Assembly: GCA_945861295.1 (NCBI GenBank)
Contig: CAMAUF010000019.1
Location: 1-13,345, forward strand
Direction of reading: 5' to 3'
Source of the DNA: a bacterium
GTDB lineage: Bacteria; Chloroflexota; Dehalococcoidia; Tepidiformales; Tepidiformaceae
DNA: 13,345 nucleotides
The position numbers and the translations under genes were made by a program. This document shows, piece by piece, positions 7,129-13,122 of this stretch. A model generated the notes under the pieces. It saw only the letters and a program-made list of their open reading frames with translations. It was not told the origin of the DNA and searched no databases. Every line of letters begins with the position of its first letter. The stretch's first letter is position 1.

Positions 7129-7380
7129 TCAGCGGATAGGGGCGACGCCGCTGGCGGGTTCCGGAATAAGGTCGCCCGTGATCAAGCATGACTCCATCCA
7201 GGCGGCCATCGCCTCATCGAGGCTCGTGAGCGCCTCAAGGGGCGTGTCGGCGGTCGTATAGCAGCCTGGGAACTCCGCGATCTGGCCCATGTACCCGTCC
7301 TTGGGGTCTCCGTACACGACTCGATGATATGGCATGTTCATCCGGCGTTGAACTTCAGACGCGCATTCTTGGTCAGCCAT
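7129..7380 (-). CDS. Solo HicB-like protein (partial RNase H fold antitoxin family)
   Basis: 83 residues. The middle part matches HicB-family proteins: strand PYHRVVYGD (17-25), then GYMGQIAEFPGCYTTADTPL (29-48) with the conserved PGC, followed by a helix LEALTSLDEAMAAWMES (48-64). There is no room for the C-terminal ribbon-helix-helix or helix-turn-helix DNA-binding part found in many HicB antitoxins. GCGGAGGA stands about nine nt before the ATG at 7380 and decides the start; Met14 or Met16 would be alternatives. No hicA toxin gene is seen on either side. It follows the oxidoreductase gene by 56 nt on the same strand, so co-transcription is possible. Function as an antitoxin is therefore doubtful. 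Confidence 0.8.
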   Translation of the reverse strand: MADQECASEVQRRMNMPYHRVVYGDPKDGYMGQIAEFPGCYTTADTPLEALTSLDEAMAAWMESCLITGDLIPEPASGVAPIR

Positions 7381-7436
7381 CGAAGGGGTCCTCCGCGAGG
7401 TTCAAGACGAGCCGGACGTACGCAATATTCACGGCA

Positions 7437-8558
7437 CTAACCGGGCACGGCCGCCGATTGGGCCGCGATCTGCTGCTCAACGCCCATTTGCATCATCTGC
7501 ATGTGTTGGGCGGTCACGTTCATTTGCGACATCATGTAGTTCATCTCGTAGAACATGGCGGATGCGTCGTCGCGGCCCTTCTGATAGGCCGCGAGGGCAT
7601 CGTCGAGCGGTTCCTTTCCTGTCCAGGCCGAGTCGAGGGCCTTGGCCAGCGCTGCGGCGTCGCGAAAAGCGTCGTTAATCCCTTGTCCCATAATCGGGTC
7701 CTTGAGGTAGCCCGCGTCGCCGACGAGCGCCCAGCCCGGCCCGAACGGCTTGCGGTAGAAGTTCGGCAGTTGGTTCGCCCCCATCCAGCGTTCGACCCGG
7801 GTCGACTCCGCGAAACGCTCGGTCATGCCAGGGATTTGGGCGTACGTTTCCCGGAAAAAGCCTTCGATATCGGACCGGAAACGCTCGAACAGTTCGGTTT
7901 TAGCTTCGATGCCGAGGCAGACCTGACCGTAGTTTGACGGGAAGACGAAGGCGGCGCGATCGGGCAGGAAGTCGATGCTGATCCCGGCCTGCGGGAAGCC
8001 CGTGAAGTAGCTGTAGTAGCCGCAGGTCACCGCGGGCCGCTCCTTGTACTTCTCCGCGCCGACTTGGCGCGCCACGAACGAGTTGCGGCCATCGGCGCCG
8101 ATCACGATCTTTGCTCGCTCGGCGACGGTTTCGCCGTCCGCCCCATGGCCTTCGATGCCGATAACGGCGCCATCGGCATCGCGCAAGAGCTGCATGACGG
8201 AGAACTCTTCGCGGACTTCGGCGCCAGCTTCGCGGGCCGCATCGACCAAGAGCGTGTCGAGGACGGTCCGGCGGGGCGCCATGCTCGGGCCCATGAGTTC
8301 GTGCGGGGCCCGGAACTCCCCGCCGCCCGCGCGCATAACAGTTTCCCAGATTTCAGGCGTTCCGGCCGCCTTGAGCTTGTCATAAATGCCCCACTCTTTG
8401 AGGTGAGGGATCGCCTCGCCCGTGAGCGCGGCTGTCGAAAGCATGTCGCTCGGGAAGCTGGCCCGGTCGACGACCAAGACCTTGTGGCCCGCCTTCGCGA
8501 GCAACATGCCGAGCGGTGAACCGGCGCAACGCGCCCCGACGATGATGGCGTCGTACAT
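7437..8558 (-). CDS. FAD-dependent oxidoreductase (geranylgeranyl-reductase/monooxygenase-like) with Met-rich tail
   Basis: 373-residue flavoprotein of the PHBH/geranylgeranyl-reductase superfamily. The N-terminal FAD-binding Rossmann motif is the variant GARCAG (8-13), followed by the ribose-binding acid at D31. RRTVLD (96-101), IGADGRNSFVAR (153-164, DG motif) and WALVGDAGYLKDPIMGQG (276-293, GD motif for FAD) follow in the usual order. Substrate is unknown; relatives reduce isoprenoids or hydroxylate aromatic compounds. The tail is unusual: nine Met in 24 residues (335-358), predicted helical. GGAGG five nt before the ATG fixes the start. A strong candidate promoter with a CRP-type site lies upstream (8610-8652). 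The HicB-like gene is 56 nt downstream. Confidence 0.9.
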   Translation of the reverse strand: MYDAIIVGARCAGSPLGMLLAKAGHKVLVVDRASFPSDMLSTAALTGEAIPHLKEWGIYDKLKAAGTPEIWETVMRAGGGEFRAPHELMGPSMAPRRTVLDTLLVDAAREAGAEVREEFSVMQLLRDADGAVIGIEGHGADGETVAERAKIVIGADGRNSFVARQVGAEKYKERPAVTCGYYSYFTGFPQAGISIDFLPDRAAFVFPSNYGQVCLGIEAKTELFERFRSDIEGFFRETYAQIPGMTERFAESTRVERWMGANQLPNFYRKPFGPGWALVGDAGYLKDPIMGQGINDAFRDAAALAKALDSAWTGKEPLDDALAAYQKGRDDASAMFYEMNYMMSQMNVTAQHMQMMQMGVEQQIAAQSAAVPG

Positions 8559-8609
8559 GAAAGCCTCCAGCGAGAATGGGCGGCCACGCCCGCCCCGGTC
8601 GTGCCCGTG

Positions 8610-8638
8610 ATTCTACGGTCGGTCGATCGTCCTGTCTG
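8610..8638 (-). promoter_or_regulatory. Candidate promoter of the FAD oxidoreductase gene
   Basis: On the minus strand CAGACA (8638-8633) and TAGAAT (8615-8610) are exactly 17 nt apart. The -10 matches five and the -35 four of six consensus positions. The predicted start is 8603, giving a 44-nt leader ending in the GGAGG ribosome site. The imperfect -35 overlapped by an activator site is what an activator-dependent promoter looks like. Confidence 0.6.
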
Positions 8639-8652
8639 TGAATTGGGTCACA
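8637..8652. promoter_or_regulatory. CRP/FNR-family binding site, class II position
   Basis: TGTGAATTGGGTCACA is a perfect TGTGA-N6-TCACA CRP consensus, and the flanking C/G (8636, 8653) extends the symmetry. Its centre (8644.5) is 41.5 bp upstream of the transcription start predicted from the 8610-8638 promoter, which is the classic class II activation position, overlapping the -35. Which CRP/FNR homologue binds, and its signal, cannot be told from this window. It is 133 bp from the divergent gene at 8785. Confidence 0.65.
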
Positions 8653-8769
8653 GTTGTGGCTTCGGATGTCCGTCACCGTCGCTGACCGTCACGCCCTGCC
8701 ACTTGGAAAGCCGGGTATCTCGGGTTGTGGACGTCGATGGAGTGTGGTCACGGCGGGCCGGAAAGATGG

Positions 8770-8775
8770 TACATT
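8770..8775 (+). promoter_or_regulatory. Candidate -10 box giving a leaderless transcript
   Basis: TACATT (four of six) lies ten nt before the ATG at 8785, and that gene has no Shine-Dalgarno sequence. Transcription would start about at the ATG, so a leaderless mRNA is plausible. The best -35 is TGGTCA (8745-8750) with a long 19-nt spacer. Weak. Confidence 0.3.
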
Positions 8776-8784
8776 ACGTCTCAA

Positions 8785-9174
8785 ATGCCCACCCAATACG
8801 CTGTTGTCGCGCAACTGAGCCATCGGGGCTTCCATAGCGCCCCCGCCGGCGCCGCCCCGCCGATGGTGACGCTCGAGAAAAAGGCATCTGGCGTTGGCCG
8901 CCTGATCTCCGTTGGCGTGGCTGGCGGCGACAACGCCCATTGGGTCAAAATCATGGTCGATGTTGGCGGGACCGCAGCCAGGCAGGTCATCGCCGCTGGG
9001 CCGCGAGGCGCAACCGGTTCGCGGGCCGTCTTTGCCGCGAGCGGCGCCGGGGCCTTGGCGAACGTTTCCATCCCGCTCGACATCGCCTTTTCGGACGGCT
9101 TCACGGTCTCGGTGATGGACAACGGATCCGGCGCCAGCCACGCTGAGTACTGGCGTGTCTACGAGTTGGCCTAG
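8785..9174 (+). CDS. Hypothetical protein, beta-rich, first of a three-gene cluster
   Basis: 129 residues, not recognised. No signal peptide or membrane segment; rich in Gly, Ala and Val, with alternating hydrophobic patterns suggesting many beta strands (VGRLISVGVAG 37-47, WVKIMVDVGG 53-62, LANVSIPLDIAF 91-102, DGFTVSVMD 104-112, EYWRVYEL 121-128). Such a layout is seen in jelly-roll or beta-sandwich folds, but I cannot name a family. Start choice is uncertain: the frame is open from 8725, but no start has a ribosome site, and 8785 fits a leaderless transcript. The next gene starts 14 nt after the stop, so the genes probably form one transcript. Confidence 0.6.
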   Translation: MPTQYAVVAQLSHRGFHSAPAGAAPPMVTLEKKASGVGRLISVGVAGGDNAHWVKIMVDVGGTAARQVIAAGPRGATGSRAVFAASGAGALANVSIPLDIAFSDGFTVSVMDNGSGASHAEYWRVYELA

Positions 9175-9188
9175 GAGGGTATGCGCTG

Positions 9189-9632
9189 ATGACCTATACG
9201 AACGACGTGCATCACGGATATATCCACCGCCTGGAGGACGACCGGATCACGCTGATCGGCCCGGAGCGCCTCAGCGAACTCACCGCCGACCGCGACCTCG
9301 TTTCATGGTCGGCCAGCGAGCCGGCAATGCGGCACATCACGCTGACGCTGGCCCGGAAAGCCTTCGACTTGGAGGCCGGCGACTACAGGTCGCGCGACGG
9401 AGGTCTGCCCCAGGTGCTCGTCGGCCTCGCGTCCTGTAAGTCCCCTCTCTGGGAACTGGATGAGGCCGGCTGGAGCGATGCCGGCGATGGGGCTTGGACA
9501 CTCTCGTTCGACCTCGTCGCCAGGCTGCGGGCCTGGCTCGGCGACCAGCGGCCCCCGGTTGGCACGGCCTTCCGCTTCGGGACCACGGAAGAAGACGTTT
9601 CCAACCTCGGCGCATCGGTCACCGTAGCCTGA
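9189..9632 (+). CDS. Hypothetical protein, second of the three-gene cluster
   Basis: 147 residues, acidic, soluble, not recognised. It contains a mix of strands and helices (RHITLTLARKAFDLEAGDYR, then WTLSFDLVARLRAWLG and VGTAFRFGTTEEDVSNLG) with no known catalytic motif. AGGAGGGT at 9173-9180 overlaps the previous stop and lies nine nt before the ATG, so the start is well supported. A two-codon frame (ATG CGC TGA) at 9181 ends on the start codon. Its own stop overlaps the next ATG as TGATG. Confidence 0.75.
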   Translation: MTYTNDVHHGYIHRLEDDRITLIGPERLSELTADRDLVSWSASEPAMRHITLTLARKAFDLEAGDYRSRDGGLPQVLVGLASCKSPLWELDEAGWSDAGDGAWTLSFDLVARLRAWLGDQRPPVGTAFRFGTTEEDVSNLGASVTVA

Positions 9633-10081
9633 TGGTCGACGCCTTGGTCCTCTGGAGCGGAGTCGCGTTGTCCGTTGCCGGACTGGCCGTTGGCGCTGCG
9701 CCATCCCGCCTCGCGGCTTGCCTGGCGCCGGCGTTCTTTCGGTACACCCCCGATGACTCGCTCCCACCGGCTACGAACGAGACCATCGAGCGCCAACAAC
9801 GTGAACGCTGGTTGAAAGAGAAGGGTGTCCCGATCAAGCGTGGACTCTGCGGCGCCCTCGTCGTCGTTGGCGCCCGCGTTCACTTCAGCTTCAACGGACG
9901 GAGCGCCCAGGCTTCCCAGGTCGTCCAGGCGAGCTTGTTCGCGCCGTCGCTGCGGCGGAGGCCGGCATCGCGGAAGGGCAGCAACGAACCGCTCCGGGCG
10001 TACACCGGATCGAACGGCACGGACCAGACAACGAGGGTGATCCCGGCGCGCACCGCTTCCGCGAGGGCCAGGCCAAGGTAG
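9632..10081 (+). CDS. Hypothetical small membrane protein, third of the cluster; tail overlaps opposing gene
   Basis: The ATG at 9632 shares one base with the preceding stop (TGATG), typical of translational re-initiation. Residues about 4-22 form a membrane segment (ALVLWSGVALSVAGLAVG), then a Pro-containing stretch (33-48), a charged helix (TIERQQRERWLKEKG 51-65) and a second, weaker hydrophobic segment (71-82). After about residue 88 the sequence becomes low-complexity and Arg/Ser-rich, because it runs antisense through the last 202 bp of the gene at 9880-11034 until a stop at 10081. Total 149 residues if real to the end. The N-terminal half looks genuine; the C-terminal part may be a run-through after loss of an earlier stop. 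Not recognised. Confidence 0.5.
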   Translation: MVDALVLWSGVALSVAGLAVGAAPSRLAACLAPAFFRYTPDDSLPPATNETIERQQRERWLKEKGVPIKRGLCGALVVVGARVHFSFNGRSAQASQVVQASLFAPSLRRRPASRKGSNEPLRAYTGSNGTDQTTRVIPARTASARARPR

Positions 10082-11034
10082 GCGTCCTGCTCGTCCTCGT
10101 TCCCGGTGCTCGCTTCGCCTTCGACAGGCGCCGATGAGGCGGCCGTGCCGGCGATGATCACCTCGCCATCGAACTGGTCTACGAGCGCCGCCCAGAACCC
10201 CGTCCGCAGTTCGGAGGCGGAGCGGAGGCCGGCCAGGTAGGGGTAGGTGGTCACGGCCAGTACGTCCATGCGCCCATCGAACGCCCGCAAGACCTCCCAG
10301 TGCGCCGGATGCGGGTCGCCGAGCTTCCCTTCGAGGTCGTCGAGCTGGAAGGTTGGGAAGACCTTCGTCGTTGGACTCGCCGCCTTCGCCACCGCGTACG
10401 CCTCGTTGTAGAGCGAGACGAACGCTTCGAATTGGGGCCGGTCGCGTTCGTAGAGCATATTGACCTCAACGCCGAGGGCCAGGTATTCCGGGCGGTAGGC
10501 TTTCGCGACATAGGCGGCGTAGTTCACGAAGGCCGCGCGGAGGCCAGGGTCGCCAAAGCCGGCGAAGGCATCGACCCCGGGCGGCGGCTCGGCGATGCGA
10601 GTACGGCTCACGGCCGGGTCAAGCGGGTCGATGGCGAAGAAGGTCTTGAGTGGCTTGTATTGATTGAGGAGGTCGGTTTCGAGCCTGGTCGTGGCTTCGG
10701 TCGCGGCCGAGAGCTTCGCCCCAGGGAGAAAGTCGGCCCACGGCGGCGGACGCTGGATGAGCACGGTGTCCGCGTACTGTGCCGCCGTGGCGACGACCGA
10801 GAGGTACGAGGCCTGGGTCCGTTCGCCGGGCAGAGCGGCGAGCCCGAGCCGTACGGCGCGCGGCTCGCCGCTGGGGCCGGCGCGCTGAATGACGGGGCCG
10901 GGCCATTGGCGCTCATCGGCGCACCCGCTCGCGAGCGCCAGAAGAGACGCCAACGCCAAGAGCAGTAGAAGCAGTAGAATAGAGAGCGGCGGGGAGAAAC
11001 GGGGCCTTCGCGTGGCGATGCGCCGGATCTTCAT
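9880..11034 (-). CDS. TIM-barrel glycoside-hydrolase-like lipoprotein, probably catalytically altered
   Basis: 384 residues. Basic N-terminus (KIRRIATRRPR), a Leu-rich core (19-36) and lipobox ASGC with Cys38 show an exported lipoprotein. The rest reads like a clan-A glycoside hydrolase barrel: TVLIQRPPPWADFLPG (90-105), YLALGVEVNMLY (184-195) with Glu190 where the acid/base usually stands, LAVTTYPYLA (259-268) and ITLVVWSVPFDP (332-343). In active relatives the strand after YPYL ends in a TExGW-type nucleophile motif; here it reads VIIAGTAASSAP (292-303) with no Glu. So it may bind rather than cut sugar, or be a scaffold. The ATG at 11034 has no ribosome site. It overlaps head to head with the PBP gene by 17 bp, and tail to tail with the gene at 9632. 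Confidence 0.75.
   Translation of the reverse strand: MKIRRIATRRPRFSPPLSILLLLLLLALASLLALASGCADERQWPGPVIQRAGPSGEPRAVRLGLAALPGERTQASYLSVVATAAQYADTVLIQRPPPWADFLPGAKLSAATEATTRLETDLLNQYKPLKTFFAIDPLDPAVSRTRIAEPPPGVDAFAGFGDPGLRAAFVNYAAYVAKAYRPEYLALGVEVNMLYERDRPQFEAFVSLYNEAYAVAKAASPTTKVFPTFQLDDLEGKLGDPHPAHWEVLRAFDGRMDVLAVTTYPYLAGLRSASELRTGFWAALVDQFDGEVIIAGTAASSAPVEGEASTGNEDEQDAYLGLALAEAVRAGITLVVWSVPFDPVYARSGSLLPFRDAGLRRSDGANKLAWTTWEAWALRPLKLK
10975..10980 (+). promoter_or_regulatory. Candidate -10 box for the PBP gene inside the opposing signal-peptide codons
   Basis: TAGAAT (five of six) with a predicted start near 10987, 31 nt before the PBP ATG. It lies antisense in the Leu-run codons of the lipoprotein signal. 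The direct repeat AGCAGTAGAA/GCAGTAGAAT around it comes from repeated Leu codons. No good -35. Confidence 0.35.
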
Positions 11035-13066
11035 GGCGGCGATTGCGCTCGGGCTGTTGGGTGGCCTCGGGGTTGCTGGCCTGCGCCTCATTTCCACGGA
11101 GAGTCCTCCTGTCGCGGCGACCACGCCACGCCCTTCCGCCACCGTGACGCCGGGCGATGGCCCAGACCTCGTGGCGGCGGCCTTCCTCCAAGCCTGGCGT
11201 GAGGGCGACTTGCCACGCGCATACCTCCTGCTCACGCCCGAAGCCCAACGTGCGTATCCGTACCGATCGTTCGCATCCGACTACGAAACCTTCGCGACCG
11301 AGTGGACCCTGACGGGCGTCCGCGCGACGGCCCCGGACGTCGTGGGCGCCGTCGCGACCGTGAAGGCGACTCTCTCGACAGCCTATTTCGGCGAGATTGA
11401 ATACACCATCCGTCTGAACCTGGCGCAGACCGGAGCGAGCTGGGGCATCGCTTGGGATCGCACGGCGATCCACCCCGATATGGTCGAGGGACGCTTCTTC
11501 CGCAGCACGATCCAGCGGCCGAGCCGGGCCGCCATCCTCGACCGCAACGGCGAGCCACTCGCCCTCACGCGCGACGTCCGCATGCTCGGCCTCAACCGCT
11601 CGCTCGTGAACGACCGGCCCGGCCTGACGGCGGCGCTGGTCGCGTTCGGGTTCACGACCCAAGAAGTTGACGCCGCTTTCGCGGATCGGGCGGGCCCGAC
11701 TCAGCGCGTGCCCGTCGGCCCCGTGCCAGATACAAAGGCGGAGCAGGCCTCGACGCTGCCGACGACCTTGCGCGGGGTGATCTTGTATTTCGAGAGTCAG
11801 AGGGTTCATCCACTCGGGCCGGCCGCCGCCCACGCCGTCGGCTATACCCGTGAGCTGACGGCCGAAGAGCTCGTCGCGCGCAAGGGCCAGGGCTTCCGCG
11901 CTGGCGACCGTATCGGCGCAACGGGCGTCGAGGCGGCCATGAACGCCACGCTCGCGGGCCAGGTCGGCTACGAGCTCCGCCTCGTCGAGCCCGACGGGGT
12001 CCGGACAGTCAAGGTGATCACGCGGCGCGACTTCGTCGCCGGCGCGCCCGTGACGACGACTTTGGACGCCCACGTGCTGCGGACGGCGCAAGCGCGGCTG
12101 GGGACGCGGGCAGGCGCCATCGTCGTCATCGACCCGCGGACGAACGCGATCCTCGCCCTGAATTCGTCGCCTTCGTTCGATCCGGACGCCTTCGAGCGCA
12201 ACGAGGCTGAGAAGCTCGCCGCCATTACGCAAGCGCCGGGCGGACCGCTCGCCAACCGCGCGACCCACGGCCTCTACTCCGCTGGTTCGACCTTCAAGCT
12301 GATCACCGGCGCGGCCGGACTGCTCTATGGCGGCTACAAGACGACGGACGAAATCTACTGCGGGTCTAGCTGGGCGGGAGTGCTGCCGGCGCGGCGCAAC
12401 TGGGAGGGCGCCCAAGGCCCGCTGACGATAGCGCTCGGGCTGATGCGCTCCTGCAACCCCGTGTTCTACGAAATCGGCCTCACGCTCTACGACACGGATA
12501 ACGCGCTCTCGAAAACGGCGCGGCTCTTCGGCTTTGGCACGGCCAGCGGCGTCACCGCGCTCGCCGAGGAAGATGGCCTCGTGCCGGACGCCGCCTGGAA
12601 GAAGGAGACCACCCGCGAGCCCTGGTACCCCGGCGACGATGTCAACCTCGCGATCGGCCAGGGTGCGCTTTTGATCACGCCCTTGCAGCTCGCGAACGCC
12701 TACAGCGCTTTCATGGCTGGCGAACTGCGGACGCCCGTCCTGCTCGCGGGCGAAGTCGCGGCGTCCCGCGGCCTCATCCCCCTGACAGGGGCGCAGCGCG
12801 CCCACCTCCTCCTCGGGCTGCGCCTCGTCACGACCAAGGACGGGACGGCGCGGGCCGCCTTCGCCGACGCCGGCTACAACGACTTCGGCGGCAAGTCCGG
12901 GACCGCCGAGGATATCGGCCAGCAGCAGCACGTCCTCTTCGTCGCTTTTTCGCCCGCCAACGCCCCGCAGGCGCTGGCGGCGGTGGTGCTCGATGAGGGC
13001 CAATCGGGTTCGATCGAAGCGGGGCCTATCGCGCGCGACGTTGTCCTGGCCGCACTTGGCCGGTGA
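11018..13066 (+). CDS. Class B penicillin-binding protein (peptidoglycan D,D-transpeptidase), PbpA-like
   Basis: Cross-links peptidoglycan at the outer face of the membrane; 682 residues. One N-terminal membrane anchor (about 5-24), then a Pro/Thr linker, an NTF2-like domain (about 48-150, starting DLVAAAFLQAWREGD) as in MecA/PBP2a-type enzymes, the PBP dimerisation domain (about 160-380, with AAILDRNGEPLA and GDRIGATGVEAAMNATLAG) and the transpeptidase domain. All three catalytic motifs are intact: STFK with Ser424 and Lys427, SCN at 478-480, and KSGT at 626-629. NLAIGQGALLITPLQLANAY also fits. The start at 11018 is chosen for the anchor; ribosome site GGGGAG is far (21 nt), and GTG at 11012 is an alternative. 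Its 5' end overlaps the divergent lipoprotein gene. It may act in elongation or sporulation/division; that cannot be decided here. Confidence 0.95.
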   Translation: MRRIFMAAIALGLLGGLGVAGLRLISTESPPVAATTPRPSATVTPGDGPDLVAAAFLQAWREGDLPRAYLLLTPEAQRAYPYRSFASDYETFATEWTLTGVRATAPDVVGAVATVKATLSTAYFGEIEYTIRLNLAQTGASWGIAWDRTAIHPDMVEGRFFRSTIQRPSRAAILDRNGEPLALTRDVRMLGLNRSLVNDRPGLTAALVAFGFTTQEVDAAFADRAGPTQRVPVGPVPDTKAEQASTLPTTLRGVILYFESQRVHPLGPAAAHAVGYTRELTAEELVARKGQGFRAGDRIGATGVEAAMNATLAGQVGYELRLVEPDGVRTVKVITRRDFVAGAPVTTTLDAHVLRTAQARLGTRAGAIVVIDPRTNAILALNSSPSFDPDAFERNEAEKLAAITQAPGGPLANRATHGLYSAGSTFKLITGAAGLLYGGYKTTDEIYCGSSWAGVLPARRNWEGAQGPLTIALGLMRSCNPVFYEIGLTLYDTDNALSKTARLFGFGTASGVTALAEEDGLVPDAAWKKETTREPWYPGDDVNLAIGQGALLITPLQLANAYSAFMAGELRTPVLLAGEVAASRGLIPLTGAQRAHLLLGLRLVTTKDGTARAAFADAGYNDFGGKSGTAEDIGQQQHVLFVAFSPANAPQALAAVVLDEGQSGSIEAGPIARDVVLAALGR

Positions 13067-13122
13067 CAAGGGGGCGGTCCAGCCGTTGCGTTTAAGGCCT
13101 GTCGATCCGAAGAATACCGGCT

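Noticed and set aside
7373..7432. A 19-codon frame (GTG start) on the minus strand overlapping the HicB-like start, as a possible hicA remnant or leader peptide
   Set aside because: Too short, no ribosome site, and no resemblance to the HicA dsRNA-binding fold.
8670..8692. Repeated CCGTCAC (8670-8676 and 8686-8692) between the oxidoreductase and the 8785 gene, as response-regulator half-sites
   Set aside because: Only 7 bases each, at irregular spacing for a helical-turn direct repeat in GC-rich DNA; not enough to claim a site.
9181..9189. ATG CGC TGA mini-frame before the 9189 gene as a minimal upstream ORF
   Set aside because: The ribosome site is only about 1-2 nt from this ATG, too close for use, and nine nt from the real start, so the mini-frame is probably incidental.
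10913..13069. A 718-codon minus-strand open frame antisense to the PBP gene
   Set aside because: The plus strand encodes a complete PBP with all three catalytic motifs; the antisense frame is a GC-rich codon-bias artefact with Arg-rich composition and no domains.
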